Positions 1 through 8,170 of a DNA stretch of 64,000 nt are shown here, piece after piece. Within the stretch, counting starts at the first letter, position 1; each line of letters starts with the position of its first letter. Under the pieces are notes generated by a model. It worked only from the letters and a program-made list of their open reading frames with translations. It was not told the origin of the DNA and ran no database searches. A program made the translations under genes and the position numbers. This stretch comes from Tissierella sp. GTDB lineage: Bacteria; Bacillota; Clostridia; Tissierellales; Tissierellaceae. Where the stretch lies: assembly GCF_031460495.1 (NCBI RefSeq), contig NZ_JAVKTS010000001.1, forward strand, positions 186,001 to 250,000, in the 5' to 3' direction.

Positions 1-160
1 AATAGTTGATGATTCTCATCTTGGTATTAAAATTACCACAGAGAAAATACAAAAGGAGTTTTCAGATGGCTCCTTTCCGCAACAGTTATTGTTGGCTCTT
101 TCAGATGATGAAGATACTCTTCAATTAGCCTATGAGTTTATTATGGAGGTAAAAAAATGA
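1..160 (+). CDS. C-terminal end of a YhaO-like metallophosphoesterase (partial)
   Basis: An open frame enters from the left edge and stops at TGA 158-160, sharing ATGA with the next gene. Only about 52 residues are visible, including DGSFP and a polar C-terminus. No catalytic motif lies in this stretch, so the family call rests on the coupled YhaN-like gene downstream; YhaO/SbcD-type DNA-repair phosphoesterases are normally encoded just before YhaN in Firmicutes. The four-base overlap implies translational coupling and a two-subunit complex. Confidence 0.6.
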   Translation, partial: IVDDSHLGIKITTEKIQKEFSDGSFPQQLLLALSDDEDTLQLAYEFIMEVKK

Positions 161-2577
161 TTATTAAAAAATACATCTGTAAAAGATTTGCAGGTATCAA
201 AGATAAAGACATAGATTTTCAAGATGGTCTTAATGTAATTCTTGGATCAAATGAGGCTGGCAAAAGTACTTTAGTGGAAGGGATTCATTCTGTGCTATTT
301 AAGTCCAGTAAGCTGGGATTTAAATCTAATGAGGATAAAGAGTTTCGTAGCAAGTTTATGCCTATACCTGCTGGAGATAGTATTGACGGGGAACTAATCA
401 TATCTCATGTAGATGGAGATTATACATTAAGCAAAGAGTGGGGAACAGAGTCTTCTTCTAAATTGATTATGCCAAGTCTAGACATTCTAAAAAATGAAGA
501 GAGCATTCAGGAAGTTTTAAAGGATGTTTTAATGTTTGGTGAAGGTACTTATAGTAGCATCTTTTTTTCTAAGCAAATATATATCAAGGAAGCTATCGAG
601 AAAATAATTGGAAATCGGGAAGCCACTAGTGAGGTAAGCTCTTTGTTAAGACGAGCTATCATGGAGCTGGATGGTGTTTCCCTGGATGATTTAGGAAAGA
701 AGATTGATGATGAAATTGATAATTTATACAAGAGATGGGATATAGAAAAGAACTATCCTGAAAATAATAAGGGAATTTCCAATCCTTATAAAGTAGGTAT
801 TGGAGAAGTATTAGAGAGCTTCTACAAAAAGGAGACAATTAGACTAGCCATGGATGAAGCTAATGAGGCAGAAAAGCAATATAATGACATATGTAAGCAG
901 ATGAAAGAGACAGAATCAGGCATTGCTGGATTAAAGATAAAAAAAGAATCTATGGAAAAACTAGAAAATGATGTAATTCAAAGATCTATCCTAGAGCCTG
1001 AAATAAGGCAGTTTGACAATGAACTGACTACTTTATCTAAAATCAACCAAGAATGGCCACGAAATGAAGAACAATTGAAACATTTAGAGGCTGATTTAAT
1101 TACTCTAAATAATGATTATGAAAGATTAGAAAAAGAAAAAGAACAGGCAAAAATTCTAGTTGAGAAAAATGCTTTAGAAAGTAGTTTGGCGAAAGTAGAT
1201 AGTTTAAATAATCAGTTGATAGAGATTGATAAGCAGATTGCTAGTATCACAAATGTGACTAAAGAAGATATCTTGGATCTGGATTCTAATTATAACAATA
1301 TGTTAACTAGAGAAGCTATGTTGAAAGCTGGTGTTATCATAGGTCAACTTAATTATTATAAAGGAAAATCTGATCTAGTTGTAACAAAGGATTTAGAAGA
1401 GCCTATTATAGTAAAACCAGGAGAGACCTTTCGGGCAAATGGTTATATAAAGCTGGAATGCGAAGATTTATTAGAAATTGAGTTAAAATCTGGTGACCTT
1501 GATTTTAAAGAAATTCGTTTACAATATGAAGAATATAAGAAGAATTTCCAGGACATTTTAACTAGACTTGGAGTAAAAAGTATTGAAGAGGCTAAGTTAA
1601 ATAAGGAAAGATTAGATGAGCTTAAAAGATCTAAAGATACTTATACTAATAAGATCAATGAGCTTCTTGATGGCAATAGCTATGAAAGCTTAAAGGAGAA
1701 GTTAGCTAGTTTTGGAGATTTGAGCCAAGTCAGGAGCCTGGATATAATTGAATTTGAAATAAAAGATATAGATAAAAAGAAGATAGAAGCTATTTCAAAT
1801 AAGAAAGTTCTAGAAGCTAATATCTTGAAATATAGCCATGAATATGTAGATTTAGATGGATTATTTAATAAAATTGTGGATTTGAAAATGTCTCAGAAGG
1901 AAATAAGAAATCAATTGGATAAACTAGTGCCACTTCCAGCCGAATATGAATCTGCTGAAGATTTTAGAGAGATATTAGCTGAAACTAGAATTGACTACGA
2001 GTCATCCCAAGAGTCTCTGGCAAAATTAAAGGAAGTATATTATGAGAAAGAAAGAAACTTGCCTAAATTATCTTATGAAGAGTTATCTAATGATTACAAA
2101 GCTGAGGAAAGTTTATTTAAGAAAAAATTAGAAAAGGGGCAGAGGTTACTTAAGATTAAAGAAAGCTTTGAATCCACTCGTTTACTCATGGATGAAGCTT
2201 CTTTTACTCCTGTTATTGAACTATTTTCTAATTATATTGCTTTACTTACAAATGGTAATTATAAGGCTAGAGAAATTGATAATGAATTTAATGTAAAGCT
2301 TGAAAAAGGCAATCAAACTATTATGCCTCTAAATTTACTATCCTCTGGAACCTACGATTCTGTGGCATTGGCTCTTAGACTTGCCATATTAGAATATATA
2401 CTAGGGGATACTAAGGGATTCTTAATATTAGATGACTGCCTTGTAGACCTAGATCCATATCGAAAGGAAACAGCTGTTAATTTGATAAACAAGTTTTCGG
2501 AAAAACATCAAGTGATTTTTACAACCTGTAGCCCAGATACAGCACAGTTACTTGGTGGATATGTGATAGAAATGTAA
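157..2577 (+). CDS. YhaN-like SMC/Rad50-type ATPase
   Basis: An 806-residue ATPase. A Walker A motif (GSNEAGKST) lies near residues 30-38. A long charged coiled-coil region follows (about 170-680), and the C-terminal lobe has an LSSGTYDSVALALRLA signature-like helix, Walker B FLILDDCLVDLD and an H-loop region (FTTCSPD). This is the Rad50/SbcC layout with a short arm, as in YhaN. Such ATPases pair with a phosphoesterase subunit to process DNA ends. The upstream overlapping gene supports that pairing. No zinc-hook CxxC was noticed in the arm. The function in DNA repair is inferred from the family. Confidence 0.85.
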   Translation: MIIKKYICKRFAGIKDKDIDFQDGLNVILGSNEAGKSTLVEGIHSVLFKSSKLGFKSNEDKEFRSKFMPIPAGDSIDGELIISHVDGDYTLSKEWGTESSSKLIMPSLDILKNEESIQEVLKDVLMFGEGTYSSIFFSKQIYIKEAIEKIIGNREATSEVSSLLRRAIMELDGVSLDDLGKKIDDEIDNLYKRWDIEKNYPENNKGISNPYKVGIGEVLESFYKKETIRLAMDEANEAEKQYNDICKQMKETESGIAGLKIKKESMEKLENDVIQRSILEPEIRQFDNELTTLSKINQEWPRNEEQLKHLEADLITLNNDYERLEKEKEQAKILVEKNALESSLAKVDSLNNQLIEIDKQIASITNVTKEDILDLDSNYNNMLTREAMLKAGVIIGQLNYYKGKSDLVVTKDLEEPIIVKPGETFRANGYIKLECEDLLEIELKSGDLDFKEIRLQYEEYKKNFQDILTRLGVKSIEEAKLNKERLDELKRSKDTYTNKINELLDGNSYESLKEKLASFGDLSQVRSLDIIEFEIKDIDKKKIEAISNKKVLEANILKYSHEYVDLDGLFNKIVDLKMSQKEIRNQLDKLVPLPAEYESAEDFREILAETRIDYESSQESLAKLKEVYYEKERNLPKLSYEELSNDYKAEESLFKKKLEKGQRLLKIKESFESTRLLMDEASFTPVIELFSNYIALLTNGNYKAREIDNEFNVKLEKGNQTIMPLNLLSSGTYDSVALALRLAILEYILGDTKGFLILDDCLVDLDPYRKETAVNLINKFSEKHQVIFTTCSPDTAQLLGGYVIEM

Positions 2578-2620
2578 TAGTGCAAGAATGGTATTATTGA
2601 TTTAGTAAAGGGTGACATTT

Positions 2621-3274
2621 ATGCAGATTGAAATTGATGATATCATAATAGAATGTGATGTCCAGTATGGGAAACGTAAGAAACTACTAATTAATATAGA
2701 TGAAATAGGTTTTATAACCATTAAGGCTCCAAATAATACAAGTAAAGAAGAAATAATAAATGCCGTAAAACAGCATGGAAAGCTAATTAAAGAGAAGTTA
2801 AATGAAATTTCGAGGATTAAAGAAAGACCTAGGACAAGAAGCTATGATGAACAAGGAAAGTTCTTGCATCTAGGAAAAGAATATTTTCTCCACGAATTAA
2901 TTGATACTGATGGATTGGATGAAGAAGAATTAAAAGTTAATCTGAAAAAATTCTATATCTCTAGCTGTAAAAAAGTCGTAGCAGAACGAATAAAGATATA
3001 TCAAGGACAATTAGGAGTAAAACCCAAAGTCGTTGAAGTAGATGAGTCTAAAACTAAGTGGGGAAGCTGTAGTTCAGATAAGAAAATAACCTTTAATTAC
3101 AAGCTAGCAATGGCTCCAATTGAAGCTATAGACTATGTTGTTGTGCATGAGCTATGCCATTTACTTCATATGAATCATGACAGATCATTTTGGAGACGGG
3201 TTGGAAGTATCTTGCCTGATTATAAGAAAAGGCAAGAGCTTTTAGCAAGATTTGGAAACTATATGACAATTTAA
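2621..3274 (+). CDS. YgjP/SprT-like zinc metallopeptidase (DUF45 family)
   Basis: A protein of about 217 residues with the zinc motif HELCH (near residue 176) and a third histidine in the following HMNHDRSFW segment, typical of the M48-related YgjP family. A WGSC box (TKWGSCSSD) upstream of it is also diagnostic. An in-frame GTG at 2612 is possible. ATG 2621 is preferred because AAGGGTG (2608-2614) then lies six bases upstream. Homologues are often encoded near restriction or repair genes, but the substrate is not known. Confidence 0.85.
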   Translation: MQIEIDDIIIECDVQYGKRKKLLINIDEIGFITIKAPNNTSKEEIINAVKQHGKLIKEKLNEISRIKERPRTRSYDEQGKFLHLGKEYFLHELIDTDGLDEEELKVNLKKFYISSCKKVVAERIKIYQGQLGVKPKVVEVDESKTKWGSCSSDKKITFNYKLAMAPIEAIDYVVVHELCHLLHMNHDRSFWRRVGSILPDYKKRQELLARFGNYMTI

Positions 3275-3275
3275 A

Positions 3276-3310
3276 ATAATGGGAGGATATAAAATATATC
3301 CTCCCATTAT
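3276..3310. terminator. Bidirectional terminator hairpin
   Basis: A perfect 16-bp inverted repeat (3276-3291 with 3295-3310) with a 3-base loop lies between convergent genes. It can serve the metallopeptidase on the plus strand and the DUF302 gene on the minus strand. Confidence 0.85.
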
Positions 3311-3313
3311 AAA

Positions 3314-3700
3314 TTAAACAGCTGCATCAATTGATTCAATTAATATCTTTTCAACCTCACTAGCTACATCCCCAAGATCATCATAACCCATCATACCCAT
3401 TAGCATCTCTGGTCTTGCAGTACCTATTCTTACCTCTCCATCTTTTTCATATACAACCATTTTACATGGCAAGAAATAACCCATTTCAATATGTTTGGTT
3501 AATACTTCGTTAGCTTTTTGTGGATTACATACTTCAAGAATCATAAAATTATTAGGAAAATCAATATCATGCTCAGCCATTTTATCCTTAAAGTTTAATT
3601 GCCATAATACACCAAACTTTCTTTCTTTTAAAGCATCTGTAATACTTTGAACTGCCTCATTAAATGGTTTTTCTGTAACTTTTTCATAAATTAGATTCAT
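3314..3700 (-). CDS. DUF302 family protein
   Basis: About 128 residues. The sequence has the DUF302 pattern: an N-terminal segment with regularly placed hydrophobic residues, then EVCNPQKA, LPCKMVVYEKDGEVRIG and ARPEMLMGMM. The single cysteine in LPCK is typical. ATG at 3700 is preferred over GTG 3709, because AAGGAG lies ten bases before it and only two bases before the GTG. DUF302 proteins are often encoded with persulfide or copper responsive genes. The CsoR/CstR-like operator upstream fits that. No enzymatic role is established. Confidence 0.8.
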   Translation of the reverse strand: MNLIYEKVTEKPFNEAVQSITDALKERKFGVLWQLNFKDKMAEHDIDFPNNFMILEVCNPQKANEVLTKHIEMGYFLPCKMVVYEKDGEVRIGTARPEMLMGMMGYDDLGDVASEVEKILIESIDAAV

Positions 3701-3732
3701 AAAAAACACTCTCCTTTTATATTACTACAATC

Positions 3733-3755
3733 ATTATACCCGCAGGGGGTATAAT
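3733..3755. promoter_or_regulatory. CsoR/CstR-like palindromic operator
   Basis: ATTATACCC-GCAGG-GGGTATAAT is a perfect 9-bp inverted repeat with a 5-base centre. Its core (TACCC...GGGTA) matches the G-tract palindrome recognised by CsoR/CstR family repressors. On the minus strand it contains the TATAAT -10 box of the DUF302 gene, so binding would block transcription. No csoR or cstR gene is in the window. Confidence 0.7.
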
Positions 3756-3978
3756 GCAATCGTAAATAATAAACTTCTATTATAAATATGTTCTAATTAA
3801 TTATAATCTTGTTAGTACTAATTTATTCACTTGACGATTAGGTATTATCTAAGGAGAGTAAAAGCATAATAGATGGAATAGAATATATTTTGTATTCTTG
3901 GGTATGTATAAATAGATAATAGACTTTACAAAAATTAAGGGAATTAAAATATATTAAGGAAGTTAGGAGAGGATATTT

Positions 3979-4605
3979 ATGAGAATAGATATATGGTCAG
4001 ATTTTGCGTGTCCATTTTGTTATATAGGTAAGAGAAGATTAGAGAAGGCATTGGAAGATTTTGAAGGTAGGGAGAATGTGGAAATAGTATGGAGAAGCTT
4101 TCAATTAGATCCTTCTGCCCCAGAGAAATCTGATGTAGACATGGTTACAGGTCTTGCTGAAAAATATAATGTAAGTAAAGAAAGAGCTCAAGGAATGGTT
4201 GATAATATGGCTTCCATGGCAAAAGAAGCAGGATTAGAATATAATTTTGATGATATGGTGGAAACAAATACTTTAAAAGCCCACAGGCTAGCTAATTATT
4301 CTAAAGAATTTGGTTTAGCTCAGGAAATGAATGAAAGGCTTTTGAAGGCACATTTCATGGATGGGCTAAATATAAGTGACATAGAAACATTGGGTAACCT
4401 AGCAGCAGAAGTAGGGCTAAATAAAGAAGATACTATAGCTATGTTAAATAGTGATAAATATATAGAGCAAATTGAAATGGATAGATACGAATCTAGACAG
4501 CTAGAAATAAGTTCAGTACCTTTCTTTGTATTTGACAATAAGTATGCAGTGCAAGGAGCTCAACCATCTGAAGCCTTCTTGCAAGTATTAAGAAAAGAAT
4601 ACTAA
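3979..4605 (+). CDS. DsbA-family FrnE-like thiol oxidoreductase
   Basis: A 208-residue protein with the redox motif C11-P-F-C14 (DFACPFCYIGK) at the end of the first strand of a thioredoxin fold. The helical insertion and the cis-proline segment SSVPFFVFDNKYAVQGAQP are typical of FrnE/DsbA cytoplasmic oxidoreductases. There is no signal peptide. TAGGAG precedes the ATG. The upstream 270 bases hold the divergent DUF302 operator, and a strong terminator follows, so it is a single-gene unit. The substrate is unknown. Confidence 0.88.
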   Translation: MRIDIWSDFACPFCYIGKRRLEKALEDFEGRENVEIVWRSFQLDPSAPEKSDVDMVTGLAEKYNVSKERAQGMVDNMASMAKEAGLEYNFDDMVETNTLKAHRLANYSKEFGLAQEMNERLLKAHFMDGLNISDIETLGNLAAEVGLNKEDTIAMLNSDKYIEQIEMDRYESRQLEISSVPFFVFDNKYAVQGAQPSEAFLQVLRKEY

Positions 4606-4666
4606 GAATTAGATGTTAAAATATAGAAATTAATTAAGTAAGAAAACAATAAAGCGATATTTTTGT

Positions 4667-4735
4667 GAGACTACTGAAAAATTCCTCAAATGGTACTTTT
4701 TCAGCAGTCTCTATTTTTGTTTTCTTTTTTTATTT
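4667..4735 (+). terminator. Intrinsic terminator after the FrnE-like gene
   Basis: A 15-bp stem (4667-4681 with 4697-4711, one G-U pair) is followed by a long U-rich tract. It isolates the upstream gene from the operator-controlled cassette that begins just after it. Confidence 0.9.
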
Positions 4736-4736
4736 G

Positions 4737-4778
4737 GTAACATGAGTTACGGAATAAAGTGCAATAATGTATTATAAT
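4737..4778 (+). promoter_or_regulatory. Promoter with FNR/CRP-type operator GTAAC-N4-GTTAC
   Basis: GTAAC-ATGA-GTTAC occupies 4737-4750 and the -10 box TATAAT lies at 4773-4778. The operator centre is 29.5 bases before the -10 box. This puts it near -41.5 from the expected start, a class II activator position, and no good -35 box is present. The hcp promoter at 10638-10679 has the same operator at exactly the same distance. Clostridial HcpR-type regulators of the CRP/FNR family are the obvious candidates (inference). Confidence 0.8.
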
Positions 4779-4820
4779 TAAGTAGAAAGATAAAAGATCG
4801 AATAAAACAGGAGGTATGAA

Positions 4821-6044
4821 ATGAATAAATACTTTGATGTAAAAGACAAAGTTTATGACATAACGGAAAAATACCCAGAGACTATAGATATATTTGTGGC
4901 AAATGGTTTTGAACAGTTAGCAAATGAAAAGATGAGAAAGATAATGGGGAAAACCATTTCAGTGGAAATGGCTTGTAAGACCAAGAAGGTAAATATTCAG
5001 CTGTTTGAACAAAAATTAATAGAAGCAATTGATCAAAATAGAGTATCAATAGATGCTGCATTAGTTGATAGCAAAAAAGTAACAGGTGGAGATATTAAAA
5101 TAGATGGAGTATTACCATGCCCTGTTAGACTGCCATTACTGGAAGGGTTTGAAAAATGGCTTGGGGAAAACAAATTTGATTTTACTGTAGATTATGACCT
5201 CAAAGTAGCATCAGGTGGGGTAGATTGGATTAAAGAAAAAATAGAGAAGTTAAATAGTGAAGATGAGTTATCTGATCTGTTTATGTCAGCAGGATTTGAT
5301 TTATTCTTTGATAAAAAGCTTATGGGAAAATTTAAAGAGCAGGGAGTATTTGAAGATTTAACAGGATTTGATAATATAAATAAGGATTTTCAAAATAAAG
5401 AAATAAACTTAAAGGATCCAGATAATCAATATTCGATGATTGGAGTAGTTCCAGCAGTATTTTTAGTAAACAAAGAAGAAATAGGGGATAGACAAATGCC
5501 TCAGACTTGGGCAGATTTATTTAAGCCAGAGTTTGAAGGTGAAGTATCTTTGCCTATCGGTGATTTTGATTTGTTCAATGCAATACTTTTAAATATATAT
5601 AAGAGTTATGGAAAAGAAGGACTAAGGAGCCTGGGTAAATGCTTTATGAGAAATATGCATCCAGCAGAAATGGTAAAATCCCATATAAGAAAAAAGGATA
5701 AACCAACAATAACAATTATGCCATACTTCTTCACTAAGATGATAACTGGAAATGGACCAATGCTTCCAATATGGCCAAAGGATGGTTCAATAATTAGTCC
5801 AATATTTCTACTAACCAAGAACTCAAAGAGAGAGCAAATAAAACCTTTTGTAGATTTCTTTGCATCAAAGGAAGTAGGAGAAATTCTATCCCATAATGGT
5901 AGATTTCCATCTACAAATCCAGAAGTGGAAAACAATTTAACAGAGGAACAAAAATTCATGTGGCTAGGTTGGGATTTCATCAAGAGTCATGATATTGGAG
6001 AGTTAATCAAAGAATGCGAAAGGATTTTTAATGAATCCATTTAG
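4821..6044 (+). CDS. DUF1858 domain fused to a cytoplasmic solute-binding-like protein
   Basis: A 407-residue protein. Residues 1-75 form a DUF1858-like helical domain (KYPETIDIFVANGFEQLAN, then MACKTKKVNI). The rest resembles type II iron/organic-ion ABC binding proteins: a QTWADLFKPEFEGEVSLP segment, an internal hinge, and a C-terminal KPFVDFFASKEVGEILSHNGRFP region. There is no signal peptide or lipobox, so it should act in the cytoplasm, unlike normal binding proteins. It is the first gene of a four-gene unit with a GTPase, an ABC ATPase and a zinc-ribbon protein. DUF1858 is known as a domain associated with hybrid-cluster proteins. Ligand unknown. Confidence 0.75.
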   Translation: MNKYFDVKDKVYDITEKYPETIDIFVANGFEQLANEKMRKIMGKTISVEMACKTKKVNIQLFEQKLIEAIDQNRVSIDAALVDSKKVTGGDIKIDGVLPCPVRLPLLEGFEKWLGENKFDFTVDYDLKVASGGVDWIKEKIEKLNSEDELSDLFMSAGFDLFFDKKLMGKFKEQGVFEDLTGFDNINKDFQNKEINLKDPDNQYSMIGVVPAVFLVNKEEIGDRQMPQTWADLFKPEFEGEVSLPIGDFDLFNAILLNIYKSYGKEGLRSLGKCFMRNMHPAEMVKSHIRKKDKPTITIMPYFFTKMITGNGPMLPIWPKDGSIISPIFLLTKNSKREQIKPFVDFFASKEVGEILSHNGRFPSTNPEVENNLTEEQKFMWLGWDFIKSHDIGELIKECERIFNESI

Positions 6045-6056
6045 GAGGAGAAGACA

Positions 6057-6758
6057 ATGAATTTAATAGTAGTATCAGGTCCTCCTTCATCAGGAAAGAC
6101 CTCAATAATATTAAAAACTATAGATGCATTGAAACAACAGAAGATTTCTGTAGGGGTAGTTAAATTTGACTGTCTCTATACAGATGATGATATATTATAT
6201 GAAAAGGCTGGAATTCCAGTAAAAAAAGGACTTTCAGGTGCTCTTTGTCCAGACCATTTCTTTGCTTCAAATATTGAAGAAGTAGTACAATGGGGACAAA
6301 AAATGGATTTAGATATGTTAATTACAGAATCTGCAGGGCTTTGTAATAGATGTTCACCCTATATAAAATCCATCAAGGGTGTTTGTGTCATAGACAATTT
6401 GTCGGGGATAAATACTCCAAAGAAGATTGGGCCTATGCTAAAATCTGCAGATATAGTAGTTATCACAAAGGGTGATATAGTATCCCAAGCAGAAAGGGAA
6501 GTATTTGCATCCAGAGTAAATTCAGTAAATCCAAGGGCGACAACTATGCATATAAATGGATTGACTGGGCAAGGGGCTTATGAACTAAGTACCTTGTTAG
6601 TAGATGAGGATCAAAGTATAGATTCAGTACAGGGAATGGAATTAAGATTTCCAATGCCAGCAGCTATGTGCTCTTACTGTCTAGGAGAAACTAGAATTGG
6701 AGAAGCATATCAGATGGGTAATGTAAGGAAGATGGAACTAGGTGATGACTATGAATAA
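6057..6758 (+). CDS. HypB/UreG-like SIMIBI-class GTPase
   Basis: A 233-residue P-loop protein. Walker A is GPPSSGKTS (residues 8-16) and the guanine-specificity motif appears as ITKGD (136-140) in place of NKxD. Switch-region ESAGLCNRC carries cysteines 96 and 99. A second cysteine pair, CSYC (205-208), lies near the C-terminus. The fold and strand order match HypB/UreG/CooC-type metallochaperone NTPases, but the protein lacks a histidine-rich tail. The two CxxC pairs could bind metal or an Fe-S cluster. It starts 12 bases after the DUF1858 gene and overlaps the ABC ATPase gene. Confidence 0.75.
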   Translation: MNLIVVSGPPSSGKTSIILKTIDALKQQKISVGVVKFDCLYTDDDILYEKAGIPVKKGLSGALCPDHFFASNIEEVVQWGQKMDLDMLITESAGLCNRCSPYIKSIKGVCVIDNLSGINTPKKIGPMLKSADIVVITKGDIVSQAEREVFASRVNSVNPRATTMHINGLTGQGAYELSTLLVDEDQSIDSVQGMELRFPMPAAMCSYCLGETRIGEAYQMGNVRKMELGDDYE

Positions 6759-7752
6759 ATTAAGCATAAGACAACTAGAAGACAAATATCCATTTATAAC
6801 AAACTATTTTGAAGAAAATAAATTGGATACAGAAAATTTTAAAGATGTAACATTTAGAGAATACTTAGACCATTTTACCCAAGAAGATGTAGAGAACTGG
6901 GCAATTGACAAGGTAAAATTAGAAGAGGATCTTGAGGCATATATAAATCAAATGAAGGAATTTCTAGGGATTAAAGACGAAGTGGGCATCAGTTCCTTAA
7001 CAATACTTGCAGGACATGACAAATCAGGAAATAAAGAAGGCTTTGAAGAGATTACTATTCACAAGTCTGAAATCATATCCATAGTGGGGCCGACAGGTTC
7101 CGGAAAGTCTAGACTACTTGCAGATATTGAGTGGACTGCCCAAGGTGACACTCCTACAGGCAGAGGGATATTAATAAATGGAGAAGTACCAGATAAAAAA
7201 TGGAGATTCTCTTCTAATAATAAGTTGGTAGCTCAACTTTCACAAAACATGAATTTTGTAATGGATTTATCCGTAAGAGAATTTTTAGAGTTACATGCAC
7301 AGAGTAGATTAGTAGAAGATGTGGAAGAAGTAGTATATAAGATAATAGAAGCAGCAAATAAATTAGCGGGAGAAAAATTTGATTTAGATACACCAATTAC
7401 CAGTTTAAGTGGTGGGCAATCAAGGGCCTTAATGATTGCAGATACTGCAATACTTAGTTCTTCTCCTATAGTACTAATTGATGAAATAGAAAATGCAGGT
7501 ATAGATAGAAAGAAAGCCTTGGATTTACTTTTATCTGAGGACAAAATAGTCCTAATGGCTACTCATGATCCGACACTGGCACTCATTGCTGATAGGAGAA
7601 TAGTCATTAAAAATGGTGGCATTTCCACAGTAATAGAGACTAGTCCAAAGGAAAAAGAGTTGTTAATAGAGCTTGAAAGAATGGATAATATTATCCAGAG
7701 CATGAGAAATAAACTAAGAGTAGGCGAAAGCTTAGAAAGGGAGGAAATATAA
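6751..7752 (+). CDS. Soluble ABC-type ATPase with DUF1858-like N-terminus
   Basis: A single ABC domain protein of 333 residues. An N-terminal stretch of about 80 residues (LEDKYPFITNYFEEN) resembles the helical domain at the start of the first cassette gene. Walker A GPTGSGKS lies near 113-120, the signature is SLSGGQSRALMIAD, Walker B is IVLIDEIENAG and the H-loop is MATHDP. No membrane protein is encoded with it. ATG 6751, inside the end of the GTPase gene, is chosen because AGGTG lies six bases upstream; a GTG at 6742 is less likely. Role unknown, probably mechanochemical work on a cytoplasmic client. Confidence 0.78.
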   Translation: MNKLSIRQLEDKYPFITNYFEENKLDTENFKDVTFREYLDHFTQEDVENWAIDKVKLEEDLEAYINQMKEFLGIKDEVGISSLTILAGHDKSGNKEGFEEITIHKSEIISIVGPTGSGKSRLLADIEWTAQGDTPTGRGILINGEVPDKKWRFSSNNKLVAQLSQNMNFVMDLSVREFLELHAQSRLVEDVEEVVYKIIEAANKLAGEKFDLDTPITSLSGGQSRALMIADTAILSSSPIVLIDEIENAGIDRKKALDLLLSEDKIVLMATHDPTLALIADRRIVIKNGGISTVIETSPKEKELLIELERMDNIIQSMRNKLRVGESLEREEI

Positions 7753-7753
7753 A

Positions 7754-7996
7754 ATGCATGATGGATGTACAGGAAGTTTTGGAACTGGAAGAGAAGTAGT
7801 AGATAAAATAAGGATGATGGGGTTCAATACTCGTCCAATGCCACCAGGAGTTGTAATTAAATGTATTGAATGTGATAATGAGTTTGAAATGACTCACCTA
7901 GAAACAAAATGTCCACACTGCAGTATGGTCTATGGTGTAACACCTTGTTCAACAGCATATCCAGAGAGAATTAAAGCTGCAGGTAAAGACTATTAA
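7754..7996 (+). CDS. Small zinc-ribbon protein, last gene of the cassette
   Basis: An 80-residue soluble protein. Two cysteine knuckles, CIEC and CPHC, followed by another cysteine (VTPC), form a rubredoxin or zinc-ribbon-like site in residues about 37-64. An N-terminal HDGCTGSFGTGREVV segment adds a further cysteine. GGGAGG precedes the ATG, and the gene follows the ABC ATPase by two bases. I do not recognise a named family. The position suggests it is a partner or client of the GTPase and ATPase. Confidence 0.7.
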   Translation: MHDGCTGSFGTGREVVDKIRMMGFNTRPMPPGVVIKCIECDNEFEMTHLETKCPHCSMVYGVTPCSTAYPERIKAAGKDY

Positions 7997-8002
7997 TATA
8001 AA

Positions 8003-8044
8003 GGGTTGTCTCAATTAGAAATTATTTTCTAATAGAGACAACCC
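8003..8044 (+). terminator. Long hairpin after the four-gene cassette (copy 1 of a repeated hairpin)
   Basis: GGGTTGTCTC pairs with GAGACAACCC, and an inner ATTAGAAA pairs with TTTCTAAT, giving a stem of about 18 pairs with one mismatch. A nearly identical hairpin lies at 9140-9181. Confidence 0.85.
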
Positions 8045-8170
8045 ATTTTATGTACTTAATCATTAAATAACCAGATTTTTAACCAATAATTACATGTACT
8101 GGTAGGTTATTATCTGTTATAATTTACCTATTGCCAATACTTTAATAAATATTAATTAAAGGAGATACTT

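Noticed and set aside
4821-6044. First cassette gene as a normal periplasmic binding protein of an importer
   Set aside because: No signal peptide or lipobox is present, a DUF1858-like domain occupies the N-terminus, and no permease gene exists in the operon.
7233-7544. Long antisense frame inside the ABC ATPase gene
   Set aside because: It is an AT-rich shadow of a gene with intact ATPase motifs and has no ribosome binding site.
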